Origin: Bathymodiolus azoricus thioautotrophic gill symbiont
GTDB taxonomy: Bacteria > Pseudomonadota > Gammaproteobacteria > PS1 > Pseudothioglobaceae
DNA: 8,350 nucleotides
Assembly (NCBI RefSeq): GCF_001298715.1
Contig: NZ_CDSC02000364.1
Coordinates: 1-8,350, forward strand
Reading direction: 5' to 3'
Each line of letters begins with the position of its first letter. Within the stretch, counting starts at the first letter, position 1. This document shows, piece by piece, positions 1-6,523 of this stretch. The translations under genes and the position numbers were made by a program. Under the pieces are notes generated by a model that worked only from the letters and a program-made list of their open reading frames with translations, ran no database searches and was not told where the DNA came from.

Positions 1-211
1 TTATGGCGAGACATCAACATATTTGCAATTGGCAAAAGATATCGGGAATGAAAAATCTGTTCGAGCAGTTGCCAGTGCAAATGGTGCAAATGCCATTGCT
101 TTAATCATTCCTTGTCATCGTATCATTGGAAACGATGGGAATTTGGTTGGTTATGGTGGAGGATTACCCATTAAGAAACGCTTATTAAAATTAGAGCAAA
201 GTATTTTATAG
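1..211 (+). CDS. Methylated-DNA--protein-cysteine methyltransferase, C-terminal part (5' end outside window)
   Basis: This enzyme repairs O6-alkylguanine (and O4-alkylthymine) in DNA by moving the alkyl group irreversibly onto its own cysteine. Only the last 69 residues are visible, read from base 2. They contain the active-site motif IIPCHRII, with the acceptor Cys codon at 113-115. Before it lies the helix-turn-helix-like segment ending in RAVASANGAN, and after it the GNDGNLVGYGGGL loop and the helical end KKRLLKLEQ, all standard for the family. The usual Asn-Pro pair a few residues before PCHR reads Asn-Ala here (NAIALIIPCHR), a small departure from the common form. Whether this is a stand-alone Ogt or the C-terminal half of an Ada-like fusion cannot be told because the N-terminus is missing, so no symbol is given. 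The gene converges on the minus-strand gene ending at 234, with 22 bp between their stop codons and no clear terminator. Confidence 0.93.
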   Translation, partial: YGETSTYLQLAKDIGNEKSVRAVASANGANAIALIIPCHRIIGNDGNLVGYGGGLPIKKRLLKLEQSIL

Positions 212-233
212 ATTTGGGTTTTGCGTCATTAAT

Positions 234-638
234 TTAGCGTTTTCTAAACTTGAATTTAGCAATCTTTGGCATTAATTGAGAGAATGGGATTTTTTCAAAA
301 TCACCAACTTCCTTCTTAACTGCATCAACCAATATCGTAATATTATCAATTGTATCAACAAATGAGTGGCTAATAATTTCTTGCAAGGCAAGCAAACCAC
401 CCATTTTAATTTTTGATTGCTGCCCAACTGATAAATTGGATTGATGATGAGATTTTAAGACAAAATCGCTATTGTCTCTTAGATGACGGTACAGAGATTG
501 ACAGTTATTTGAAGCATCTTCATTCAAACAAGTGCCAAATTCTTTTTCAGCCACGCAGTCTTTTGCAGAAAACTCACAGCCGCAACGACCACTTAAAATT
601 AGATGCGAGAAAGGACAGGTGTGATGTTTATTTGTCAT
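234..638 (-). CDS. Conserved Cys-rich protein of unknown function
   Basis: The protein has 134 residues if it starts at the ATG at 638-636. Six cysteines fall in the first 46 residues (8, 19, 21, 28, 37, 46), including CPFSHL, a GRCGCEF segment, DCVAEKEFGTC and a final NNC. The spacing could suit a metal or iron-sulfur site or disulfides. The C-terminal half has no Cys; it contains KMGGLLALQEI and a basic tail (KIAKFKFRKR), with no signal peptide or membrane segment. From memory the layout (CP[YF]S near the start, a GC and AC pair, then GGLLxLQ) resembles an unnamed gammaproteobacterial family, but I cannot name a function. An in-frame ATG at 662-660 would add eight residues; it shares the CATG with the cysG start and leaves the TATAAT inside the gene, so I prefer 638. 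The gene is divergent from cysG, which hints at, but does not prove, a link to siroheme or sulfur metabolism. Confidence 0.75.
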   Translation of the reverse strand: MTNKHHTCPFSHLILSGRCGCEFSAKDCVAEKEFGTCLNEDASNNCQSLYRHLRDNSDFVLKSHHQSNLSVGQQSKIKMGGLLALQEIISHSFVDTIDNITILVDAVKKEVGDFEKIPFSQLMPKIAKFKFRKR

Positions 639-644
639 AACTAC

Positions 645-652
645 ATTATAAT
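645..652. promoter_or_regulatory. Palindromic bidirectional -10 element between the Cys-rich gene and cysG
   Basis: ATTATAAT is its own reverse complement and gives a perfect TATAAT on the plus strand (647-652) and on the minus strand (650-645). The plus hexamer ends 8 nt before the cysG ATG; the minus hexamer ends 6 nt before the ATG of the Cys-rich gene. Transcription starting about 7 nt past each hexamer would begin at or beside each start codon, predicting leaderless or nearly leaderless mRNAs. Neither start has a Shine-Dalgarno sequence, which fits. I see no good -35 box at normal spacing on either strand; the nearest on the minus side is TTGGTA at 676-671 with a 20-nt spacer. The assignment is inference from motif matches only. 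Confidence 0.45.
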
Positions 653-660
653 AACACTCC

Positions 661-2046
661 ATGAATTATTTACCAATTTTTATTAATATTACGCAAAAGC
701 CCTGTTTGGTTGTGGGCGGTGGTGATATTGCCTATCGTAAGATTAACCTATTATTAAAAGCAAATGCACAAGTGAGCTGTGTTGCGCAAGCGTGTTGCAA
801 TGGTGTCACTCAGTTAGCAAAAAACAACACAATCACAGTTATTGAAAAAGCCTTTGAGCCAAGTGATATTAAGTCGCAAGTACTTATTGTTTCTGCCACT
901 AATGATAGGGCGCTAAATGCACAAGTATCAGATTTAGCAAAAAACGCGAACATTCCTGTGAATGTGGTGGACTCTCCTGATTTGTGTACTTTTATTATGC
1001 CATCTATTGTGGATAGAAGTCCAATTGTGATTGCTATTTCATCAGCAGGAAAAGCACCCGTATTGGCGCGACTGATTCGTGCAAAATTAGAAAGCACCAT
1101 TCCAAACGCTTATGGTAAATTGGCAGAACTGGCAGGTAGTTTTAGAGCACAAGTAAAAGCCAAATTTAACAATATCGAAGATAGGCGTTATTTTTGGGAA
1201 AAAGCCTTTTCAGGCGTGGTTGCAGAAAAAGTTTTCTCAGGCAAGACCGATGAAGCAGAGCTAGATTTACAAACGCAACTTGATAAGAGCACTGATAGTG
1301 AAATGGGCGAAGTTTATTTGGTTGGCGGTGGTCCAGGTGACCCAGATTTATTGACTTTCAAAGCATTACGACTAATGCAACAAGCCGATGTGATTTTGTA
1401 CGACCGTTTGGTATCAGATGAAGTTATGGAATTGGTTAGACGCGATGCAGAGCTTATTTATGTCGGCAAAGAGCGTGATAATCATAGCGTCCCACAAGAT
1501 GGTATTAATCAATTATTGGTGGATTTAGCCAAGCAGGGCAGACGCGTTTGTCGTCTCAAAGGTGGTGACCCATTTATTTTTGGGCGAGGCGGAGAAGAAA
1601 TCGAAACTTTGGCTGAGAATGGCGTGCCATTTCAAGTTGTGCCAGGTATTACCGCCGCCTCTGGTTGCTCCACTTATTCAGGCATTCCACTTACGCATCG
1701 TGATTATTCACAATCTTGTCGCTTTGTTACAGGGCATCTAAAGGATGGTACGATGAATTTGCCTTGGGATGAGTTAGCAGTTGAGCAACAAACCATCGTT
1801 TTTTATATGGCACTTAAAGGTTCTAAACACCTTTCAGAGCAATTGCAAGCACATGGTATGCGTGGCGATATGCCAGTAGCCTTAGTTGAAAAGGGCACCA
1901 CGCCTGAGCATAAAGTGCATACCACTACCTTGGCAAAACTTCCTGATTTAGTGGCAAATGAAACCATTCATGCGCCAACACTCATTATCGTTGGCGAAGT
2001 GGTTAAACTCAGAGAAAAATTAAACTGGTTTGATGCTGAAAGCTAA
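661..2046 (+). CDS. cysG: Siroheme synthase: uroporphyrinogen-III C-methyltransferase / precorrin-2 dehydrogenase / sirohydrochlorin ferrochelatase
   Basis: This cytoplasmic enzyme carries out all steps from uroporphyrinogen III to siroheme, the cofactor of sulfite and nitrite reductases. At 461 residues it is the full fused length. The N-terminal Rossmann module (about 1-150) has [11 protein letters not shown] for NAD binding, Asp104 in NVVD (the shared dehydrogenase/chelatase residue of the Salmonella enzyme) and Ser127-Ser128 in AISSAG, aligned with the Ser128 phosphorylation site. The SAM-dependent methyltransferase module (about 215-457) has [12 protein letters not shown], Asp248 in LYDRL, Lys270 in [20 protein letters not shown] and VPGITAASG. 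The N-terminus MNYLPIF matches the family start, fixing the ATG at 661. No Shine-Dalgarno precedes it. If the host is a sulfur oxidiser, siroheme would also serve reverse dissimilatory sulfite reductase; that is inference. The gene converges on the DUF2892 gene with 8 bp between stop codons. Confidence 0.97.
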   Translation: MNYLPIFINITQKPCLVVGGGDIAYRKINLLLKANAQVSCVAQACCNGVTQLAKNNTITVIEKAFEPSDIKSQVLIVSATNDRALNAQVSDLAKNANIPVNVVDSPDLCTFIMPSIVDRSPIVIAISSAGKAPVLARLIRAKLESTIPNAYGKLAELAGSFRAQVKAKFNNIEDRRYFWEKAFSGVVAEKVFSGKTDEAELDLQTQLDKSTDSEMGEVYLVGGGPGDPDLLTFKALRLMQQADVILYDRLVSDEVMELVRRDAELIYVGKERDNHSVPQDGINQLLVDLAKQGRRVCRLKGGDPFIFGRGGEEIETLAENGVPFQVVPGITAASGCSTYSGIPLTHRDYSQSCRFVTGHLKDGTMNLPWDELAVEQQTIVFYMALKGSKHLSEQLQAHGMRGDMPVALVEKGTTPEHKVHTTTLAKLPDLVANETIHAPTLIIVGEVVKLREKLNWFDAES

Positions 2047-2054
2047 AGAACTAT

Positions 2055-2261
2055 TTAGCAACAATTGACATCTTTCATGCCCATTGCCTTAAAGATTTTA
2101 GCTGCTGGACAAAAGCCAGTAAAGGCGGATTGAAATAAGTTAAAGCCAACAAAGAAAGTTAACCACAGCCAGTTTGGTTCATCAAAACTGATGCCGCTAA
2201 GTAATAGTGAGCACATAATAAAAATTCCTGCTATTGCTGATACTGTATTGTTTATTGTCAC
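2055..2261 (-). CDS. Small DUF2892 (YgaP-like transmembrane domain) inner-membrane protein
   Basis: The protein has 68 residues and two hydrophobic segments, roughly 5-23 ([18 protein letters not shown]) and 30-50 ([20 protein letters not shown]). The [21 protein letters not shown] segment is typical of DUF2892, a domain found alone or fused to rhodanese, as in E. coli YgaP. The family has no established biochemical role when alone; it is often encoded near sulfur-transfer genes, and here it is convergent with cysG. The start is a GTG at 2261-2259, preceded at 7 nt by a good AAGGA ribosome binding site. A nearer methionine start would remove the first membrane segment. The two C-terminal cysteines (DVNCC) add to the Cys of the conserved FCP motif. 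Identification rests on motif recognition. Confidence 0.87.
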   Translation of the reverse strand: MTINNTVSAIAGIFIMCSLLLSGISFDEPNWLWLTFFVGFNLFQSAFTGFCPAAKIFKAMGMKDVNCC

Positions 2262-2268
2262 TGTCTTA

Positions 2269-2273
2269 TCCTT
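2269..2273 (-). promoter_or_regulatory. Ribosome binding site of the DUF2892 gene
   Basis: AAGGA on the minus strand lies 7 nt upstream of the GTG at 2261-2259. It supports the GTG as the true start and is the only clear Shine-Dalgarno sequence I see before a gene in this window. Confidence 0.7.
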
Positions 2274-2292
2274 CGTAGTTGTAAAGTTTCAC

Positions 2293-2301
2293 ATTCTAAC
2301 A
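2293..2301 (-). promoter_or_regulatory. Extended -10 promoter candidate for the DUF2892 gene
   Basis: The minus strand reads TGTTAGAAT, which is a TG-N-TAGAAT extended -10 element (5 of 6 to TATAAT). It would start transcription near 2286 and give a leader of about 25 nt carrying the AAGGA site. No clear -35 box is present, as is usual for extended -10 promoters. It lies back to back with the tRNA-Leu promoter. It is a motif match only. Confidence 0.35.
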
Positions 2302-2329
2302 TATACAAAAAACTCTATTTGGGTATAAT
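2302..2329 (+). promoter_or_regulatory. Sigma-70-type promoter candidate of tRNA-Leu
   Basis: A perfect TATAAT at 2324-2329 is preceded by TATACA at 2302-2307 (4 of 6 to TTGACA) with a 16-nt spacer. The predicted start is around 2336, a few bases before the mature tRNA 5' end at 2342, as expected for a stable-RNA gene. Confidence 0.6.
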
Positions 2330-2341
2330 GCTCTTTTCCAA

Positions 2342-2426
2342 GCGGGAGTGGTGGAATTGGTAGACACGCTGGATTTAGGTTCCAGTGTCGTAAGACGTGA
2401 GAGTTCGAGTCTCTCCTTCCGCACCA
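2342..2426 (+). tRNA. tRNA-Leu (anticodon UAG)
   Basis: This is a complete type II tRNA with encoded CCA. The acceptor stem GCGGGAG pairs with CTTCCGC (one G-U pair), followed by discriminator A at 2423 and CCA at 2424-2426. The anticodon stem CTGGA/TCCAG closes the loop TTTAGGT, giving anticodon TAG at 2376-2378 for leucine CUN codons. A long variable arm (GTC GTAA GAC) follows, as in leucine tRNAs. The T arm is GAGAG-TTCGAGT-CTCTC. The D arm carries the usual TGGTAGAC segment. It appears to be transcribed alone, between its own promoter and a strong terminator. Confidence 0.98.
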
Positions 2427-2432
2427 TTTTTT

Positions 2433-2478
2433 GACAAAAAACCCAGTTACGAATAAACCGTAACTGGGTTTTTTTGTC
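2433..2478 (+). terminator. Rho-independent terminator of tRNA-Leu, possibly bidirectional
   Basis: A perfect 10-bp stem, CCCAGTTACG with CGTAACTGGG (2442-2451 and 2459-2468), closes a 7-nt loop AATAAAC. It is followed by seven T and preceded by six A. The A and T runs and outer GAC/GTC can extend the stem to about 19 bp with one bulge. The A run on the plus strand is a T run on the minus strand, so it could act in both directions, although no gene reads towards it from the right. Confidence 0.93.
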
Positions 2479-2534
2479 TTTCACTATTCTACGGTGTTAG
2501 ATTTTTATCTGTTTTGTAGTCCTTTGCCCATATA

Positions 2535-2563
2535 TTGGATGACACGATTTATATTTATATTAA
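2535..2563 (+). promoter_or_regulatory. Weak promoter candidate for the serB operon
   Basis: TTGGAT at 2535-2540 and TATTAA at 2558-2563 each match 4 of 6 consensus bases at a 17-nt spacer, and would start transcription near 2570. An alternative is TAAAAT at 2584-2589, 8 nt before the serB ATG, which would give an almost leaderless mRNA but has no good -35 box. A promoter is expected here because the strong terminator at 2433-2478 isolates serB from the tRNA gene. Apart from these motifs the 2479-2597 stretch is plain AT-rich sequence. Confidence 0.27.
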
Positions 2564-2597
2564 TTCTTTAGGGTGTGCTCGGGTAAAATCTCTATTA

Positions 2598-3416
2598 ATG
2601 AACACCATTATTCTACATACCCAAGATTTAGTGATTGCCAATAAAATGGCGGATGCTGTTGGTGTAGAGTTTGAGTCTCGAGCGACGCATTTTCGTTTTT
2701 CAATGGATAAGAAAATTAATATCGCACCCCTACGCGAGGCATTGGGCGTGGACATTAATTACTTGCCTGCGTTTGATTTTTCTAAGGCAGGGTTGTTTGT
2801 CAGTGATATGGATTCGACTTTGATTAATATTGAGTGTATTGATGAGATTGCGGATTTTGTCAATCTTAAAGCGCAAGTGGCTGCGATTACTAAGAGGGCG
2901 ATGCAAGGGGAGTTGGATTTTAATGCGTCTTTGATTGAGCGGGCTGCTCTGCTTAAGGGTTTGGATGTGTCGGTGTTGAATCAAGTTTATACTGAGCGTT
3001 TGGGGGTGAGTTCTGGTGGTAGAGAACTGATTCAATTTTTTAAAACGCAGGGGATAAAAACAGCAGTTGTCTCAGGTGGTTTTAAATATTTCACCCAACG
3101 ATTAGCGCAAGATATCGGCTTAGACCATGACCATGCAAATGAATTGACAATTAAGAATAATCAATTAACAGGCAAGGTGGATGGTGATATTGTTAATGCT
3201 ACGACTAAGGCTGAGTTTGTTACCCAGTTGTGCAGGCAATATCAGATATCTTTGTCTCAGGCAATTGTGGCAGGTGATGGTGCGAATGATTTAGAAATGA
3301 TGAAAATTGCAGGGTTATCTGTTGCTTATCACGCAAAACCCATTGTTGCTAAACAAGCAAATATAGTTATTGACTTTGGCGGTTTAGATATAATGATAGA
3401 TTTTTTCGATGGTTAA
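2598..3416 (+). CDS. serB: Phosphoserine phosphatase
   Basis: SerB hydrolyses O-phosphoserine to serine, the last step of serine biosynthesis, in the cytoplasm. The 272-residue product has all HAD-superfamily motifs: motif I DMDSTLI (70-76, nucleophile Asp70 and acid/base Asp72), the cap-domain segment with NIECIDEIAD that is typical of SerB, motif II VVSGGF (Ser159), the motif III lysine near Lys204 (TTKAEF), and motif IV VAGDGANDLEM (Asp227, Asp231). Residues 1-60 form the short N-terminal region seen in many bacterial SerB proteins. I chose the ATG at 2598. An in-frame TTG at 2535 would add 21 residues that look unlike the family and overlap promoter-like DNA. No Shine-Dalgarno is visible. 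It is the first gene of the five-gene run and lies 9 bp before ccmF; serine synthesis has no direct link with the downstream functions. Confidence 0.95.
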   Translation: MNTIILHTQDLVIANKMADAVGVEFESRATHFRFSMDKKINIAPLREALGVDINYLPAFDFSKAGLFVSDMDSTLINIECIDEIADFVNLKAQVAAITKRAMQGELDFNASLIERAALLKGLDVSVLNQVYTERLGVSSGGRELIQFFKTQGIKTAVVSGGFKYFTQRLAQDIGLDHDHANELTIKNNQLTGKVDGDIVNATTKAEFVTQLCRQYQISLSQAIVAGDGANDLEMMKIAGLSVAYHAKPIVAKQANIVIDFGGLDIMIDFFDG

Positions 3417-3425
3417 GTTATAGTT

Positions 3426-5336
3426 ATGTTGCCTGAAATTGGACATTTTGCGTTAATTCTATCTTTGATAGCAGCCGTTTTGCAAGTGGTGTTACCAAGT
3501 GTGGGAATGTTGCGCGGGTCGGTTGCTTTAATGCAACTTAGCAGACCTTTATTATGGATGCAGTTCTTTTGGATTGCGGTGTCATTTGCGCTACTGATGA
3601 ATGCCTTTATGATGGATGATTTTTCCGTCAAATATGTTGCTAATAATTCTAATACTCAGTTGCCTGATATGTTTAAGGTGTCTGCTGTTTGGGGTGCACA
3701 TGAAGGTTCTTTGTTGTTATGGGCATTGATATTATCGGCTTGGAGTGTGGCAGTATCTATTTTTTCTAAGCGCTTACCAACGCAAGTTTTGAATCATATT
3801 CTAATTATATTAGGGCTGATTAGTATTGGTTTTTTGTTGTTTTTGCTACTCACCTCTAATCCATTTGAGCGTTTGGATGTTGTGCCGACACAGGGGCGTG
3901 AACTTAATCCGTTGTTGCAAGATTTTGGACTTATTATCCATCCGCCAATGTTGTATATGGGTTATGTGGGAATGGCAGTACCGTTTGCTTTTGTTTTGTC
4001 ATCGCTTATTCGTGGGCAGTTGGATTCTACATGGCTAAGATGGTCGCGTCCGTGGACATTGGTTGCTTGGGCATTTTTAACTTTTGGTATCGTATTGGGC
4101 TCTTGGTGGGCTTATTATGAGCTTGGTTGGGGTGGCTGGTGGTTTTGGGATCCAGTAGAAAATGCTTCATTCATGCCGTGGTTAGTAGCGACTGCGTTGG
4201 TGCATTCACTCAGTGTGAGTGAAAAGCGTGGTGCGTTTAAACATTGGACGGTATTGCTCGCTATTTCAGGTTTCTCTTTGAGTTTGCTGGGTACTTTCTT
4301 GGTGCGCTCAGGTATTTTAACTTCGGTGCATTCATTTGCTGTAGACCCAGAGCGTGGTTTATTTATCTTGATATTTTTAATGATTGTGGTTGGCGGTTCG
4401 TTGGGTTTATATGCACGGCGTGCCAGCTTAATGCGTAGTGGCAATCAATTTGCACCGTTATCCAGAGAGAGCGTCTTGTTGATTAACAATATTTTATTGG
4501 TAGCAGCAACATTGGTTGTATTTTTAGGAACAATGTACCCACTTTTATTTGCTTCATTGGGTTTAGGTAAAATTTCAGTTGGCGCACCTTATTTTGATTT
4601 CATGTTCGTTATTGTGATGATACCAGCGGTGTTGGTGATGGCAATTGGTGCATTTTTACGCTGGAAAAAAGACAGTGTAGACAGAGTGACTGATGTCATT
4701 ATACATACGGCGTTTGTTGCCTTTACGATAACGCTAATTACCTATTTGTCACTAGATAATATTGCTGTGGTATTGGCCGTGTTTTTGTTTGTTTGGGTTG
4801 TATTGCATTCATTGTTGTTGTTAGCACAAAGACTGATTAGAAAAAACAATATCAATGGCGCTTTCTTGGGTATGCTATTGGCACATATTGGTATTGCTGT
4901 CTTTTTATTAGGTGCAACCGTTACCACGCAATATGGCGTGGAAAAAGACATTAAGATGAGTCCAAATGAAACGGTGGAAATTGAGGGCTATAGCTTTACT
5001 TTTAAAGGTGTTGATGATTTTAAAGGGCAGAATTACACAGGGCATAAAGGTGTGATTGAAGTGGCGTATCAAGGGGGTAAAATTGCGACTTTGGAGCCTG
5101 AGAAACGCCAATATGTGACAGGTATGCCAATGACAGAAGCAGCAATTGACCCGTCATTTTATCGAGATATCTATGTTGCCTTAGGTGAGTCTTTAGGTGA
5201 GGGTGTGTGGAGTTTAAGGTTGTATTACAAGCCATTGATTAGATGGATTTGGTTAGGCGGACTCTTTATTGCATTTGGCGCCTTATTGGCAGCGTTTGAC
5301 AGACGCTACTGCATTAAAGTGAAGGCAAAGTCATGA
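3426..5336 (+). CDS. ccmF: Cytochrome c maturation haem lyase subunit CcmF
   Basis: CcmF is the integral inner-membrane core of the System I haem ligase; it takes haem from holo-CcmE and, with CcmH/CcmI, attaches it to CXXCH motifs of apocytochrome c in the periplasm. The 636-residue product (E. coli 647) is hydrophobic throughout with many membrane spans. The tryptophan-rich WWD signature spans 226-252 (GSWWAYYELGWGG, FWDPVENASF). Four histidines, His172 (IIHPP), His260, His302 (SVHSF) and His487, line up with E. coli His173, His261, His303 and His491, the ligands of the catalytic haem site and the stable b haem. A hydrophilic periplasmic loop (about 503-605) precedes the last span. The start ATG lacks a clear Shine-Dalgarno, and the stop overlaps the ccmI start as ATGA. 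ccmA-E are not upstream, so they must lie elsewhere if present. Confidence 0.97.
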   Translation: MLPEIGHFALILSLIAAVLQVVLPSVGMLRGSVALMQLSRPLLWMQFFWIAVSFALLMNAFMMDDFSVKYVANNSNTQLPDMFKVSAVWGAHEGSLLLWALILSAWSVAVSIFSKRLPTQVLNHILIILGLISIGFLLFLLLTSNPFERLDVVPTQGRELNPLLQDFGLIIHPPMLYMGYVGMAVPFAFVLSSLIRGQLDSTWLRWSRPWTLVAWAFLTFGIVLGSWWAYYELGWGGWWFWDPVENASFMPWLVATALVHSLSVSEKRGAFKHWTVLLAISGFSLSLLGTFLVRSGILTSVHSFAVDPERGLFILIFLMIVVGGSLGLYARRASLMRSGNQFAPLSRESVLLINNILLVAATLVVFLGTMYPLLFASLGLGKISVGAPYFDFMFVIVMIPAVLVMAIGAFLRWKKDSVDRVTDVIIHTAFVAFTITLITYLSLDNIAVVLAVFLFVWVVLHSLLLLAQRLIRKNNINGAFLGMLLAHIGIAVFLLGATVTTQYGVEKDIKMSPNETVEIEGYSFTFKGVDDFKGQNYTGHKGVIEVAYQGGKIATLEPEKRQYVTGMPMTEAAIDPSFYRDIYVALGESLGEGVWSLRLYYKPLIRWIWLGGLFIAFGALLAAFDRRYCIKVKAKS

Positions 5337-6523
5337 GTTTATATCTGTGGTTTACGCTTATGTTGGTGGTTTCAGCGCTATGGCTGATTTGGTTTTTGTG
5401 TCGTCCGTTAAAGACCAGTGCACTTAATCTTGAAAAATCCAATATCGTATTGGGTAGACAAAAGCAGGCAGAGTTAGAACAAGACTTGCAAAGTGACTTG
5501 ATTGATAAGCAAGTATTTGAACAAGCAAAAGATGAAATCGTACAAACTTTAAGTATTGAGATAAAGCAAACAAGTGATACTATTGACAGCACTCAACAAA
5601 GTGTTCCAATATGGCTGATTGCGCTGATTGTGGTGTTTTTGTTTGGGGCTTCTTTGTTTGTGTACCGTTCACTTACCTCACAATCAATTACTGCGCAGAA
5701 TGTAGCAACAATGCAAACCTTGCAAGCACAAAAACCACCAACATTAGCACAAAGTATTGTTAGCATCAAAAAGCGCTTAAAAGAAAAGCCTGATGATGCC
5801 AAGGCATGGAGAATACTAGGCTTGGCATTGTTTGAGTCTGATGAGATTAGTCAGTCTTTAGAGGCGTATGAACGCTCTTATCAATTAGCGCCAAAAAATG
5901 TTGAAATGTTGGTTGAGTATGCTTCAACTTTGGCAACTTCTCAAAACAATCAATTTACAGGTCGTGTTTCTACTTTGGTGCGTGAGGCATTGGAAATTAA
6001 TGCGAATTCATCAGACGCCTTGTATCTAGCAGGCTGGGTAGCGCTCAGTGTGCAGCAGTTTGATTTAACACAAAAACTTTGGCAAAAGGCACTATCATTA
6101 TTACCTGAAAACCAACCAGAAAGAGTGATTTTACAGCGTATGTTGAACGAATTATCGCAAACGCAAAATGAAGATATTCAGCCAGCACAACAACATCAAG
6201 TAACACTCAATATCACATTATCTAAGCGTTTGCATCAGGCAGAGTTTCAAAATCATTATTTGATGATTTATGTTAAAGCTATGCGTGGCAGACCGATGCC
6301 GATTGCCATTGTGAAAATCAAGGTAAAAGATTTTGCGGGTGTTGTTACTTTAACCGATGAAAACTCGGTCATGTCAACTAGAAAATTATCTCAATCCTCA
6401 AAAGTCCTTGCTGTAGTGCGTCTCAGTAAGTCAGGTTCGGCAATACGACAAGTGGGCGATATTGAAGCAGTTAGTCAGGTTATTGATGTGAGAGATGATC
6501 CAACAGTAGAATTAAAGTTGTGA
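5333..6523 (+). CDS. ccmI: Cytochrome c maturation protein CcmI (CycH), TPR apocytochrome chaperone
   Basis: CcmI binds apocytochrome c C-termini and presents them to the CcmF/CcmH ligase. The 396-residue product has the family layout: a first membrane span (3-22), a cytoplasmic charged/coiled loop (about 35-80, with [11 protein letters not shown] and [10 protein letters not shown]), a second span (92-110, [19 protein letters not shown]), a periplasmic TPR region (about 140-265, helices with [16 protein letters not shown] and [12 protein letters not shown]), and the C-terminal domain (288-396, [14 protein letters not shown] and [17 protein letters not shown]) seen in two-part CycH proteins. 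The start ATG overlaps the ccmF stop by 4 nt and its own stop overlaps the dapE GTG, so translation is probably coupled on both sides. In the usual order ccmG and ccmH sit between ccmF and this gene; here they do not. In E. coli the equivalent domain is fused to CcmH, and no CcmH LRCXXC motif is present here. Confidence 0.92.
   Translation: MSLYLWFTLMLVVSALWLIWFLCRPLKTSALNLEKSNIVLGRQKQAELEQDLQSDLIDKQVFEQAKDEIVQTLSIEIKQTSDTIDSTQQSVPIWLIALIVVFLFGASLFVYRSLTSQSITAQNVATMQTLQAQKPPTLAQSIVSIKKRLKEKPDDAKAWRILGLALFESDEISQSLEAYERSYQLAPKNVEMLVEYASTLATSQNNQFTGRVSTLVREALEINANSSDALYLAGWVALSVQQFDLTQKLWQKALSLLPENQPERVILQRMLNELSQTQNEDIQPAQQHQVTLNITLSKRLHQAEFQNHYLMIYVKAMRGRPMPIAIVKIKVKDFAGVVTLTDENSVMSTRKLSQSSKVLAVVRLSKSGSAIRQVGDIEAVSQVIDVRDDPTVELKL

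Noticed and set aside
413..640. Plus-strand open frame of 75 codons opposite the Cys-rich gene
   Set aside because: It lies wholly antisense to the minus-strand gene, has no recognisable motif, and its product looks like arbitrary translation; the minus-strand frame has family-like Cys and GGLLALQ motifs.
639..662. Eight-residue longer start for the Cys-rich gene at 662
   Set aside because: It would overlap the cysG start codon and bury the -10 element inside the coding sequence; the ATG at 638 leaves a sensible intergenic region.
2342..2478. tRNA-Leu as a possible integration site for a mobile element
   Set aside because: No integrase gene is nearby, I saw no second copy of the tRNA 3' end in the window, and the tRNA is followed at once by its own terminator.
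2296..2484. Minus-strand open frame of 62 codons across the tRNA-Leu gene
   Set aside because: It covers the tRNA and its terminator on the opposite strand; such spurious proteins are a well-known annotation artefact.
2535..2597. N-terminal extension of serB from a TTG codon
   Set aside because: The extra residues (MDDTIYIYINSLG...) do not look like SerB, there is no ribosome binding site, and the DNA is promoter-like and AT-rich.
2820..3060. The G/T-rich first half of serB compared with its more balanced second half
   Set aside because: The shift in codon choice is visible (about 20 G to 8 C in 2941-3000) but local, all HAD motifs are intact across it, and similar fluctuation occurs in ccmF; evidence for recombination is too thin.
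4115..4444. 109-codon minus-strand open frame inside ccmF
   Set aside because: It is antisense to a strongly conserved region of ccmF including the WWD signature, and has no domain features or upstream signals.
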